Below, piece after piece: positions 20,219-29,087 of a stretch of DNA of 64,000 nucleotides. The stretch is taken from positions 1 through 64,000 of the forward strand of contig JACFMS010000018.1 in NCBI GenBank assembly GCA_019455285.1, written 5' to 3'. A model generated the notes under the pieces. It saw only the letters and a program-made list of their open reading frames with translations. It searched no databases and was not told the DNA's origin. Source of the stretch: Sphingomonadales bacterium (GTDB lineage Bacteria; Pseudomonadota; Alphaproteobacteria; Sphingomonadales; Govanellaceae). The position numbers and the translations under genes were made by a program. The first letter of the stretch is position 1. Each line of letters opens with the position of its first letter.

Positions 20219-20250
20219 ACCCACGCTACGTATTTGTCTGTAGCGTGGGT
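20219..20250. repeat. Perfect inverted repeat between convergent tenA and znuD-like gene
   Basis: ACCCACGCTAC (20219-20229) and GTAGCGTGGGT (20240-20250) form an 11-base perfect stem with a 10-base loop. More copies of the half-site (GTGGGT at 20201, AACCCACG at 20261) flank it. It looks like the widespread GTAGCGTGGGT-type repeat and may act as a bidirectional terminator. Confidence 0.7.
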
Positions 20251-20282
20251 TAGCGTCAGCAAACCCACGTCATTCCTAATCC

Positions 20283-22280
20283 TTAAAACCGATAGGTCGC
20301 GCTTAAGCGCACATCACGGCCGGGTAGCGGCGCATAATCCTTGAGAAACGAGGTATGAGCGCGCGCTTCCGCGTTGGTCAGATTTCGCGCCCGCAGGCTG
20401 AGCGTCACATCGTTGCGCGCGAAGGGGTGCACATTGACATTCATGTTGAGAAGCGCGTAACCATTGGTGGGCAATTCGTAAGCCGTAACGCGGCTCTGCT
20501 TATCCGCCATCTCCACTTCGATGCGCGCGTCATACCATGCCCCTTGCGCGGCGATGCCCACGGTCAGGCTTTTGGGCGGGATGCGCGGCAGCGGCCCGCC
20601 ATTGTTGGTAAGCGAGGCGCGCACCACATCGGCCGCCACGTCGAAAGTAAGCGTGAATGATCCTTTTTCATAAGCGAGATAATTCAACTCCGCCTCACCG
20701 CCCTGAAACGTCGCATCAGCTTGGCTGAAGGCGAACACCGGCAAACCGTCTACTTCCGTGCCGGTCGCCGCTTCGTACACAAAATCGCTAAAACGAGTGT
20801 AGTAAAGCGACAGCGCGCCGGTCAATCGACCGTTTTTCTTGCGCAAGCTAAGTTCGATGTGTTGCGCCGTCTCTTTTTTCAGATCGGGATTGCCGACCTC
20901 GAACGTGCCGGTGGCTTCGTGAGGACCATTGTAATAAAGTTCCTCGGCGCTGGGGGCGCGCTCGGCGCGGGTCGCGGTGAGGCCGATCTGATAGCGCGCG
21001 CCAAGGTTTCGCGACACGCCGGCGGAGATGCTGAAGGTATTAAACGCGCGATCGGGGGCAAGAGGCTCGACCTTGGTGCTCTGACGCTCCAAACGCACGC
21101 CGCCCTCTATCGTCCAATCGCCGGCCGTCACCTGCTCCACCGCGAACACGCCCCAGGAATTGGTAATGCTCGGCGGCAGCACCGATTCCTCGCCGACGGC
21201 GGAAAAATCTCGGCGCGCCAATTGCACGCCGATGGCGCCTTTGGTGCGCTCGCCGGATTGTTGCACCAGTTCCAGCCGGCCTTCCCACGACTTGTTGAAA
21301 AAGGTCATGGCGGCGACGCCGTCTTCCCGTTCGCTGTGGTCATAGTCGCCATAACCGAAGCGAATCTTTGCTTTCTCGAAAACCAGGAAATCTTTTTGCA
21401 ACTCCCCCATAAGGTCGAAGCGATCCTGATTAAGGTCGATGTCGACCCCGTCCTCGCCCGGCACGCCGTAGGTCATGTCGTTGCGGCTATAGGAGACGCC
21501 AAGGTAGCCGTCATCGGCGATGTAGGATAAGCCGAGCGCGCCGCTTGAACTTTTCGCGGCGCTGTTGCGCAAGCGGCCGCGCGTTGCCGAATCAGGAATG
21601 ATCTCTTCCTCCTCTTGCAGGCGTTTGGACTCGGCAAAGCCCGGAATATTCAGGTCGTCGGTGTTGCGGTAACTGCCGTCGATATGGAACACCCACCGTC
21701 CGGCGCCCAGCGTCGCGCCGCCATCCGCCGCGCGCTCGTCGGCTGCCGTACCGTAAGCGGCGCGAACCGCGCCTTCCGCCCCATTGTCGGGCAGGCGGGT
21801 CGGGATGCGGCCGTCAAACACATTGATGACGCCGCCCACCGCCGCCCCGCCATAAAGCAGCGTGCCCGGGCCGCGCACGATCTCGATGCGCTCCGCCGTC
21901 AACGGGTCCAACGCCACGGCATGGTCGGGGCTGACGGATGCGGCGTCGAAGCTGCCGATGCCGCCACTGAGCACCCGCACCCGATCGCCGCTAAGCCCTC
22001 GAATCACCGGCCGGCTGGCCGCCGGGCCGAAATAGCTGGAACTGACCCCCGGCAGGCCGTTCAAGGTTTCCCCCAACGTGCCTTCCAAGCGCCGCGCCAG
22101 CTCTTCGCCCGATACCACGCTGCCGGCCTGCAACGCCCGATCGGCATCCTGTTCATAGGGGCGCGAGGTGACGAGAACCTCCTCCACCGCGCCGTGGCGG
22201 TCCTGCTCCGCTGCCATCACCGCCAAGGGAAACAGCGCCGTTGTGGAGAGGAGAAGGCATAAGCAGACACGCATAGGCAC
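20283..22280 (-). CDS. ZnuD-like TonB-dependent zinc receptor
   Basis: About 665 residues from a GTG at 22280 (ATG at 22274 is the alternative). A signal peptide ends at VMAA, then EEVLVTSRP, a plug (GETLNGLPGVSS, RPVIRGLSGDRVRVL, ERIEIVRGPGTLLYGG) and a barrel ending in LSATYRF. The segment ARAHTSFLKDYAPLPGRD close to the C-terminus matches the end of ZnuD-type receptors, which import zinc and sometimes haem. A perfect Zur-type box lies about 40 bases upstream of the start, which supports zinc. A haem or other metal substrate is not excluded by the sequence alone. Confidence 0.85.
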   Translation of the reverse strand: MPMRVCLCLLLSTTALFPLAVMAAEQDRHGAVEEVLVTSRPYEQDADRALQAGSVVSGEELARRLEGTLGETLNGLPGVSSSYFGPAASRPVIRGLSGDRVRVLSGGIGSFDAASVSPDHAVALDPLTAERIEIVRGPGTLLYGGAAVGGVINVFDGRIPTRLPDNGAEGAVRAAYGTAADERAADGGATLGAGRWVFHIDGSYRNTDDLNIPGFAESKRLQEEEEIIPDSATRGRLRNSAAKSSSGALGLSYIADDGYLGVSYSRNDMTYGVPGEDGVDIDLNQDRFDLMGELQKDFLVFEKAKIRFGYGDYDHSEREDGVAAMTFFNKSWEGRLELVQQSGERTKGAIGVQLARRDFSAVGEESVLPPSITNSWGVFAVEQVTAGDWTIEGGVRLERQSTKVEPLAPDRAFNTFSISAGVSRNLGARYQIGLTATRAERAPSAEELYYNGPHEATGTFEVGNPDLKKETAQHIELSLRKKNGRLTGALSLYYTRFSDFVYEAATGTEVDGLPVFAFSQADATFQGGEAELNYLAYEKGSFTLTFDVAADVVRASLTNNGGPLPRIPPKSLTVGIAAQGAWYDARIEVEMADKQSRVTAYELPTNGYALLNMNVNVHPFARNDVTLSLRARNLTNAEARAHTSFLKDYAPLPGRDVRLSATYRF

Positions 22281-22320
22281 ATGGCCCCTTTTACTGATAT
22301 TTATTTTGGTGCGTGCGTTA

Positions 22321-22335
22321 TGTTATATTATAACA
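22321..22335. promoter_or_regulatory. Zur box upstream of the ZnuD-like receptor
   Basis: TGTTATATTATAACA is a perfect 15-base palindrome matching the alphaproteobacterial Zur consensus (TGTTATA-N-TATAACA). It sits between the sufE stop and the receptor start, where a bound repressor would block transcription under zinc sufficiency. Confidence 0.82.
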
Positions 22336-22341
22336 AATCTG

Positions 22342-22767
22342 TCAAGCGTTGGCGGCGATGGCGCGGATGCGCTCGACCATGGAATAAAGGCCATTGGTGC
22401 GCATGGGCGACAGGTGGGCCTCCAGTCCCAGCTTGGCCAAGGCCGTCTTGGCGTCGACTTTAAGAATTTCCGCCGCCGTCTTGCCGGAATAAAGGCTGAA
22501 CAGGATGGCGATCAGGCCCTTGACGATATGGGCGTCGCTGTCGCCCTGAAACTCGATCACCGGCGGCTCGCCCGTCACCCGGCTGATAAACCACACCTTG
22601 GAGGTGCAGCCCCGGACCCGATTGGCCTCGGTGCGCTCAGTCTCGGGAAACGGCGGCAGCTTGCGGCCCAAGTCGATGACGAAGCGGTAGCGCTCTTCCC
22701 AATCATCGAGGAGGCTGAAGGTCTCCTCGATGTCGGCCATGCTTAAGAGATTGGCGGTTGCGTCCAT
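22342..22767 (-). CDS. sufE: SufE family sulfur-acceptor protein
   Basis: 141 residues. The sulfur-accepting Cys is in NRVRGCTSKVWF, and LLDDWEERYRFVIDLGR, GDSDAHIVKGLIAIL and GLEAHLSPMRTNGL are family stretches. SufE takes persulfide sulfur from SufS and stimulates iron-sulfur cluster assembly. No suf genes adjoin it; in many alphaproteobacteria a lone sufE is normal. The Zur box lies between its end and the receptor. Confidence 0.93.
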   Translation of the reverse strand: MDATANLLSMADIEETFSLLDDWEERYRFVIDLGRKLPPFPETERTEANRVRGCTSKVWFISRVTGEPPVIEFQGDSDAHIVKGLIAILFSLYSGKTAAEILKVDAKTALAKLGLEAHLSPMRTNGLYSMVERIRAIAANA

Positions 22768-22804
22768 GGCCCTGATATAAGATCGCTTGCCCTTGCTGTC
22801 GACC

Positions 22805-23059
22805 CTAATCCGCGCCTTTGGCCGAGGCCGCCGGCCGGCCTTCGCCCCGCCGGATGCGGAACACCAGGGTCTCGCCGTCGCGCTTTACGGAGAGTAAATG
22901 GTGCCCCGCCTCGGCGCAGAAATGTGCCATGTCGATCTCCGCCATGGGATCGCTGGCGATGACGGTAAGCTCCGCGCCTTTCGCCATGCCGCGCAACGCC
23001 TTAGCCGTCTTCAAGACGGGCAGCGGGCACTTCAAGCCCGACAGATCAAGTGTCGTCAT
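22805..23059 (-). CDS. TusA/SirA-like sulfurtransferase
   Basis: 84 residues with the TusA signature LDLSGLKCPLPVLKTAKAL; Cys11 is the sulfur carrier. TusA proteins move persulfide sulfur between a cysteine desulfurase and acceptors, for tRNA thiolation or molybdenum cofactor and FdhD-linked sulfuration. Being next to sufE and divergent from a formate dehydrogenase operon is suggestive, though the link is inferred. Confidence 0.9.
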   Translation of the reverse strand: MTTLDLSGLKCPLPVLKTAKALRGMAKGAELTVIASDPMAEIDMAHFCAEAGHHLLSVKRDGETLVFRIRRGEGRPAASAKGAD

Positions 23060-23147
23060 CGTCGCCTTTTCGCTCCTAAGTCCTTAGTATAGACTGCCGC
23101 CGCCGTTAACCCATCAACGGTCATTGGTGTAGGGGAGTATCTGTGCG

Positions 23148-24839
23148 TTGAAAATAGGAAAAGAAAATGCCAAAAAACCCCGCATTCGCCCCCGCGGCCG
23201 CGCCGTCAGCAATGAAGCCCGCGCCGCCGTCGACGCCGCGCTTCGGGGCGAACGCCCCCGCCGCGACCGGCTGATCGAATATCTGCATCGCTTGCAAGAC
23301 CATCATGGGCATCTGGCCGCCGCCCACCTCGCCGCCCTGGCCGAGCGCCTGCGGCTGGCGGAAACCGAAGTTTATGAGGTCGCCACCTTCTACGCCCATT
23401 TCGATGTGGTCAAGGAAGATGATGTTCCGCCTGCCGCCGTCACCGTGCGGGTGTGCGAGAACTTGTCCTGCGCCCTGGCCGGCGCGCAAAAGCTGTTGCA
23501 CGATCTGGAAGCCACCCCACTAAAAAATGTGCGCGTCAAGCGCGCGCCGTGCATGGGCCGTTGCGCCGACGCCCCCGCCGCCATGGTCGGCAAGCGGGCA
23601 GCGGACCGCGCCACGTCGGCAAGGGTGAAACAGATCATCGCCGGCGGCGATTTTACGCCGGAGATTCCCGCCTACCACGATTTAGCCCGCTACCGCGCCG
23701 AGGGCGGCTATGGTCTTTTGCATGATCTGCGCGCCGGCAAGGTCAAGGCCGATGCCGTCATCACAGCGCTGGAGGAGTCAGGGTTGCGGGGCATGGGCGG
23801 CGCAGGGTTCCCCACGGGGCGCAAGTGGCGCTTGGTGGCGGCGCAAGCCGCGCCAAAATACCTGGTGGTCAACGGCGACGAAGGCGAGCCCGGCACGTTC
23901 AAGGATCGTTATTACTTGGAATCCGATCCTCACCGTATGCTGGAAGGCCTGCTGATCGCCGCCCATGTCATCCAGGCCGAGCGCGCCTATATATACTTGC
24001 GCGACGAATATCCGGCGGCGCACGAAATTCTAACCTGTGAAATCGCCGCGCTGGAGCAAGCGGACTTAAGCGCGCCCGGTTTTATTGAACTGAGGCGCGG
24101 CGCTGGCGCTTACATCTGCGGCGAGGAATCGGCGATGCTGGAAAGCATCGAGGGCAAGCGCGGACTGCCCCGCCACAAGCCGCCCTACGCCGCCGAGGTA
24201 GGTCTGTTCGGCCACCCGACGCTGATCAACAACATCGAAACGCTCCACTGGGTGCGCGACATCGTGGAGCGCGGCGCGGCGTGGTTTGCCGACCAAGGCC
24301 GGCGCGACCGCAAAGGCTTGCGCAGTTTTTCAGTGTCAGGTCGCGTGAAGGAGCCCGGCGTCAAGCTCGCTCCCGCCGGCATCACGTTGCGCGAGCTCGT
24401 GGGCGAATATTGCGGCGGCATGGCCGACGGCCATATCTTGAAAGGCTATCTGCCGGGCGGCGCGTCGGGCGGCATTTTGCCAGCCTCGCTGGCCGACGAG
24501 CCCTTGGATTTCGGCACCCTGGAAAAACATGGCTCGTTCATCGGTTCGGCCGCCGTGGTGGTGCTGTCGGAGCAGGACGACATCGCCGACGCCGCCTTGA
24601 ACCTCTTACGCTTTTTCGAGGACGAAAGCTGCGGCCAGTGCACGCCGTGCCGGGTCGGCACCGAAAAAGCGGTGGCGTGCTTAAGTGCGGCGCGCTGGGA
24701 TGAGACGCTCCTGAAAGACTTGGCGCAGGTGATGACCGATGCCTCGATCTGCGGTTTGGGCCAAGCGGCGGCCAACCCGTATTTAAGCGCGCTGCGCTAT
24801 TTTCGCGATGACCTGAAGCTGGCGGAGACAGCGCGATGA
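23148..24839 (+). CDS. NAD-dependent formate dehydrogenase beta subunit, NuoE-NuoF fusion
   Basis: 563 residues from a TTG at 23148 (AGGGGAG ten bases upstream; no in-frame ATG fits). Residues 15-170 are NuoE-like with a [2Fe-2S] site (VCENLSCALAG, APCMGRCADAP). Residues 185-560 are NuoF-like: FMN loop RGMGGAGFPTGRKW, NAD segment GAGAYICGEESAMLES, and 4Fe-4S motif SCGQCTPCRVG. This fused form matches the beta subunit of Methylobacterium FDH1 (about 570 residues) and carries electrons from the catalytic subunit to NAD. The end overlaps fdhA by ATGA. Confidence 0.9.
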   Translation: MKIGKENAKKPRIRPRGRAVSNEARAAVDAALRGERPRRDRLIEYLHRLQDHHGHLAAAHLAALAERLRLAETEVYEVATFYAHFDVVKEDDVPPAAVTVRVCENLSCALAGAQKLLHDLEATPLKNVRVKRAPCMGRCADAPAAMVGKRAADRATSARVKQIIAGGDFTPEIPAYHDLARYRAEGGYGLLHDLRAGKVKADAVITALEESGLRGMGGAGFPTGRKWRLVAAQAAPKYLVVNGDEGEPGTFKDRYYLESDPHRMLEGLLIAAHVIQAERAYIYLRDEYPAAHEILTCEIAALEQADLSAPGFIELRRGAGAYICGEESAMLESIEGKRGLPRHKPPYAAEVGLFGHPTLINNIETLHWVRDIVERGAAWFADQGRRDRKGLRSFSVSGRVKEPGVKLAPAGITLRELVGEYCGGMADGHILKGYLPGGASGGILPASLADEPLDFGTLEKHGSFIGSAAVVVLSEQDDIADAALNLLRFFEDESCGQCTPCRVGTEKAVACLSAARWDETLLKDLAQVMTDASICGLGQAAANPYLSALRYFRDDLKLAETAR

Positions 24840-27595
24840 CCGGCCCCGTTCGTTTTCTTCTCGATGACAGGGAAGTCGAAGCCCGCGCCGGCGAGAGCAT
24901 CTGGCAGGTAGCCAAGCGCCTGGGAAATCATCTGCCGCATTTGTGTCATGCCGACAAGCTCGACTATCGCACCGACGGCAACTGCCGCGCCTGCATGGTG
25001 GAGATCGAGGGCGAGCGCACGCTAGCGGCGTCCTGCATCCGCAAGCCATCGCCGGGCATGAAGGTGCAGACCAAGAGCGCGCGGGCGGAAGAAACGCGGC
25101 GATCAGTCATTGAATTATTGCTCACCGACCAGCCGGCGCGCGCGGTGGCGCACGACCCTGATAGCAAGCTTTGGCAATGGGCCGATAAGGTGGGGGTGAG
25201 CGCCAGCCGCTTCCCGCGCGGCCATAAGCCCTTGAGTGATCTGAGCCATCCGGCGATGGCCGTCAACCTGGATGCCTGCATCAACTGCACGCTGTGCGTG
25301 CGCGCCTGCCGCGAGGTGCAAGTCAACGACGTGATCGGCATGGCTTATCGCGGGTCTGACGCCAAGATCGTGTTTGATTTCGACGACGCCATGGGGGCGA
25401 GCACCTGCGTCGCCTGCGGCGAGTGCGTCGAGGCCTGCCCCACCGGCGCGCTGATGCCGGCAAGCATCGTCGATGAGAAGGGCCGCGGCTCCAAGCGCGC
25501 CGATAATGTGGTGCGCACGGTGTGTCCGTTCTGCGGCGTCGGTTGCCAGCTCAACATGCACGTGCGCGACAACCGCATCGCTTTTGTCGAAGGCGCCGAC
25601 GGCCCCGCCAATCGCAACCGCCTGTGCGTCAAGGGCCGCTTCGGCTTTGACTACGTGCATCACCCACATCGTCTGACCATGCCGCTCATTCGCCGCGCCG
25701 GCGTAGCGAAAGACCCGCGCCTGCCGCTCGATCCCGGCAATCCGTTGGCGGCGTTTCGCGAAGCGAGCTGGGAAGAAGCGCTGGAGGCGGCGGCCGCAGG
25801 TTTAAGACAGATCCGCGATGCCCATGGCGGTAAGGGTTTGGCCGGCTTCGGTTCCGCCAAATGCTCCAACGAGGAAGCTTATCTCTTCCAAAAACTGGCG
25901 CGCACCGGCTTTGGCAGCAACAACGTCGATCATTGCACGCGGCTGTGTCATGCCTCCTCGGTGGCGGCGCTCTTAGAAGGCGTCGGCTCGGGCGCGGTGA
26001 CCGCTTCCTTCAATCAGGCGGAGAACGCCGACGTCATCATCGTCATTGGCGCCAACCCGACCGAAAACCATCCCGTCGCCGCCACCTTCTTCAAGGCGGC
26101 GGCCAAGCGCGGCGCCCAGCTCATCGTCATGGACCCGCGCGGGCAGGCGCTCAAGCGTCACGCCGCGCACATGCTGCAATTTTCGCCGGGCGGCGACGTG
26201 GCGCTTCTCAATTCCATCATGCACGTCATCGTCGAGGAAAACCTGTTCAAGCCCGACTACATCGCCGAACACACCGAGGGCTTTGCGGCGATGCGCGATC
26301 ACTTGCGCCAATTCACGCCCGAGGCGATGGCCGCCGTCACCGGCATCGCGCCCGACGTGGTGCGTGCCGTGGCGCGCGCCTACGCCACCGCCGATGCCGC
26401 CATGATCTTCTGGGGCATGGGCGTCAGCCAGCACGTGCACGGCACCGATAACGCGCGCTGCTTGATTTCGCTCGCCTTGATGTGCGGCCAGGTGGGAAGG
26501 CCAGGCACTGGCCTCCATCCGCTGCGCGGCCAGAACAACGTGCAAGGCGCGTCGGACGCCGGGCTCATTCCGATGATGTTTCCCGATTATCACCGCACCG
26601 GCGACGACGCTTACCGCGCCCTGCTGTCCGAGCTGTGGCAAACGCCGCTGGCCGCCGAGCCGGGGCTCACCGTGGTTGAAATCATGGACGCCATCCACGC
26701 CGATGTCATCCGCGGCATGTACATCCTGGGTGAAAATCCGGCAATGTCGGACCCTGACGCGGGCCATGCGCGAGAAGCGCTTGCCAAGCTTGAGCATCTG
26801 GTGGTGCAAGATATTTTCTTAACCGAGACCGCTTTTTATGCCGACGTGGTGTTGCCCGCCGCCGCCTGGCCGGAAAAAACCGGCACCGTGACCAACACCA
26901 ACCGCCAGGTGCAGATGGGCCGCGCCGCGCTGCGCCCGCCGGGCGGTGCGCGACCAGATTGGGAGATCGTGCAGGAAATCGCCCGCCGCCTCGGCCTGCC
27001 GTGGTCTTACGCGCATATTCGCGACGTTTACGCCGAGATGCAGCAGGCGATGCCGTCCTTGAACAACATCTCCTGGAAGCGGCTGGAGCGCGAGCATGCC
27101 GTGACCTACCCTTGCGACACGCCCGATCAAGCCGGTCATGACGTGGTATTCGGCGAGCGCTTCCCCACCGCGACGGGCCGCGCCCGCTTCGTGACCGCCG
27201 ATCTGGTGCCGCCCGATGAGCGGCCGGACACCCATTATCCCTTGGTGCTGATCACCGGCCGGCAGTTGGAGCATTGGCATACCGGCGCGATGACGCGCCG
27301 CGCCACCGTGCTCGATGCCCTGGAGCCCGCGCCCACCGTGGCGATCGCGCCCGAGGAATGCGCGCGGCTCGGCGTTAACGCCGGCGATCGCGTGCGCGTC
27401 GAAAGCCGACGCGGCGCGGTGGAGCTCCTGGTGCGCGCCGATCCGGCGGTGCCGAAGGGCGCCGTGTTCATTCCCTTCGCCTATCACGAGGCGGCGGCGA
27501 ACTTGCTGACCAACCCGGCGCTCGATCCGTTCGGCAAGATCCCTGAGTTTAAATATTGCGCGGTGCGCATCGGCGCCATTGAGGCGGCATCATGA
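24836..27595 (+). CDS. Formate dehydrogenase catalytic alpha subunit (Mo/W-bisMGD)
   Basis: 919 residues. In order: a plant-type [2Fe-2S] domain (HLCHADKLDYRTDGNCRAC, residues 36-53, plus Cys67), two 4Fe-4S motifs (CINCTLCVRAC, CVACGECVEACP), a further cluster (CPFCGVGC with NRLCVKG) and the molybdopterin domain. The metal ligand is Cys371 in CTRLCHASS, so it is a cysteine rather than selenocysteine enzyme. It oxidises formate to CO2 in the cytoplasm; there is no twin-arginine signal. Domain order equals the alpha subunit of the soluble NAD-dependent enzymes. The tupABC genes downstream point to tungsten as the metal. It overlaps neighbours by ATGA. Confidence 0.95.
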   Translation: MTGPVRFLLDDREVEARAGESIWQVAKRLGNHLPHLCHADKLDYRTDGNCRACMVEIEGERTLAASCIRKPSPGMKVQTKSARAEETRRSVIELLLTDQPARAVAHDPDSKLWQWADKVGVSASRFPRGHKPLSDLSHPAMAVNLDACINCTLCVRACREVQVNDVIGMAYRGSDAKIVFDFDDAMGASTCVACGECVEACPTGALMPASIVDEKGRGSKRADNVVRTVCPFCGVGCQLNMHVRDNRIAFVEGADGPANRNRLCVKGRFGFDYVHHPHRLTMPLIRRAGVAKDPRLPLDPGNPLAAFREASWEEALEAAAAGLRQIRDAHGGKGLAGFGSAKCSNEEAYLFQKLARTGFGSNNVDHCTRLCHASSVAALLEGVGSGAVTASFNQAENADVIIVIGANPTENHPVAATFFKAAAKRGAQLIVMDPRGQALKRHAAHMLQFSPGGDVALLNSIMHVIVEENLFKPDYIAEHTEGFAAMRDHLRQFTPEAMAAVTGIAPDVVRAVARAYATADAAMIFWGMGVSQHVHGTDNARCLISLALMCGQVGRPGTGLHPLRGQNNVQGASDAGLIPMMFPDYHRTGDDAYRALLSELWQTPLAAEPGLTVVEIMDAIHADVIRGMYILGENPAMSDPDAGHAREALAKLEHLVVQDIFLTETAFYADVVLPAAAWPEKTGTVTNTNRQVQMGRAALRPPGGARPDWEIVQEIARRLGLPWSYAHIRDVYAEMQQAMPSLNNISWKRLEREHAVTYPCDTPDQAGHDVVFGERFPTATGRARFVTADLVPPDERPDTHYPLVLITGRQLEHWHTGAMTRRATVLDALEPAPTVAIAPEECARLGVNAGDRVRVESRRGAVELLVRADPAVPKGAVFIPFAYHEAAANLLTNPALDPFGKIPEFKYCAVRIGAIEAAS

Positions 27596-28464
27596 GCGAC
27601 TATCTGGCAAAGCCCGATCCCGACGATCCGAAGTTGACGCGCACGGTGGCGGGCATCGACCACGCCGGCGCCGCCGTCAGCGTGCCGGTGGTGGAGGAGC
27701 GCACGCTGACGCTGTTCTTGAATGCCCAGGAAATCGTCACCCTGATGACCATCGGCGATCATCCGGCGGAATTGGCAGTGGGCTATTTGCTCAACCAGAA
27801 CATGATCGCGTCCGCCGCCGAGGTATCAGCCGTCGACGTCGATGTGGATTTGGGCGTGGTGGTGGTGCGCACCGCCCACGAGACTGATTTTGAAGCCAAG
27901 ACCAGAAAAAAAATCCGCACCTCGGGCTGCGCCATGGGCACCATGTTCGGCGACGTCATGGAGCGTTTCGAGGAAATCCGCCTGCCCAATGCGGAAGTGC
28001 GCACCTCCTGGCTTTACGCGCTGACCAAGACCATCAACACCACGCCGAGCCTTTATCTGAAGGCCGGGGCCATTCATGGCTCGGTGTTGTGCCAGCGCGA
28101 CCGCGCGCTCCTATACATGGAGGACGTCGGTCGCCACAACGCGGTGGATAAAGTGGCCGGCTACATGGCGCTTCATGGGCTCAGCGGCGACGACAAGATT
28201 TTCTACACCACCGGACGCCTGACCTCCGAGATGGTGATCAAGACCGTGCTGATGGGCATTCCGATTTTAATTTCACGCTCGGGCTTTACCGCATCCGGCG
28301 TCGAGTTGGCCACGCGCGCCAACCTGACCCTGATCGGCCGGGCGCGCGGCCGACGTTTTACCGCGCTTGCCGGCATCGAGCGCATCGTCTTCGACATCGC
28401 GCCCGATGAGGCGGCGGAAGAACCGCCGGGCTTGCGCCGCAAGGCGGCGGGAGACGATTGGTGA
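27592..28464 (+). CDS. fdhD: FdhD, formate dehydrogenase sulfurtransferase/maturation protein
   Basis: 290 residues. FdhD passes sulfur from a cysteine desulfurase to the bis-MGD cofactor before insertion into FDH. Family stretches include MTIGDHPAELAVGYLL, GAIHGSVLCQRDRALLYMEDVGRHNAVDK (in parts GAIHGS and EDVGRHNAVDK), and FYTTGRLTSEMV. The cysteine loop reads TSGCAMGTMFG: Cys113 is present but the second Cys of the CxxC pair known from E. coli FdhD is Gly. It overlaps fdhA by ATGA. Confidence 0.93.
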   Translation: MSDYLAKPDPDDPKLTRTVAGIDHAGAAVSVPVVEERTLTLFLNAQEIVTLMTIGDHPAELAVGYLLNQNMIASAAEVSAVDVDVDLGVVVVRTAHETDFEAKTRKKIRTSGCAMGTMFGDVMERFEEIRLPNAEVRTSWLYALTKTINTTPSLYLKAGAIHGSVLCQRDRALLYMEDVGRHNAVDKVAGYMALHGLSGDDKIFYTTGRLTSEMVIKTVLMGIPILISRSGFTASGVELATRANLTLIGRARGRRFTALAGIERIVFDIAPDEAAEEPPGLRRKAAGDDW

Positions 28465-29087
28465 GCGAAGGGGTCGACATCGTTGGCGTCATCATCGCCG
28501 GTGGAAAAGCGCGGCGCATGGGCGGCGGTGATAAGTGCCTGCTGCCGTTGGGTCGGGGCGTGCTCCTTGATCACATCATCGCCCGCTTACGGCCGCAGGT
28601 GGCGGCGCTGGCCTTGAACGCCAACGGCGCGGCCGGGCGCTTCGCCAGTTTCGGAGTGCCGGTGTTCGCCGATTCATTGGGCGACGATATCGGGCCGCTG
28701 TCGGGCATTCTGGCGGCGCTGGAATGGGCGGCGGCGACCTATCCCCGCTGCCGCTATGTATTGACAGTGGCCGGCGATACGCCGTTCTTCCCGCTCGATC
28801 TTGGCGCGCGGCTGAGTGCTACGGCTGCGGCTAGCCGCGCCGATATTGTCGTTGCCACCGCCGACGGCCATGACGAACCGCTGTTTGCGCTGTGGTCGAC
28901 GGCTCTGGCCGAGGATTTGCGCGCCGCCATCGCCGCCGGCGACCGCAAGATCATGCAGTGGGCGGGACGTCACCGCTTGGCGCGGGTGGCGTTTGACGAC
29001 GGCGAAGCGGCGTTCTTCAACATCAACACGCCGGATGATCTGGCGGCGGCCGCGGCGCGGCTTGGCGGCAACGAGCACGGGCGATGA
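28461..29087 (+). CDS. mobA: Molybdenum cofactor guanylyltransferase MobA
   Basis: About 208 residues from a GTG overlapping the fdhD stop; a TTG at 28458 is possible. The nucleotide loop VGVIIAGGKARRMGGGDKC is split here as IIAGGKARRMGG and GDKCLLPLG; VAGDTPFFPLDL and FFNINTPDDL are further MobA signatures. It adds GMP to molybdopterin to make the MGD cofactor that FDH needs. Confidence 0.93.
   Translation: MSEGVDIVGVIIAGGKARRMGGGDKCLLPLGRGVLLDHIIARLRPQVAALALNANGAAGRFASFGVPVFADSLGDDIGPLSGILAALEWAAATYPRCRYVLTVAGDTPFFPLDLGARLSATAAASRADIVVATADGHDEPLFALWSTALAEDLRAAIAAGDRKIMQWAGRHRLARVAFDDGEAAFFNINTPDDLAAAAARLGGNEHGR

Noticed and set aside
25940-25960. Selenocysteine in the formate dehydrogenase
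   Set aside because: The active-site codon encodes Cys (CTRLCHASS); there is no in-frame TGA.
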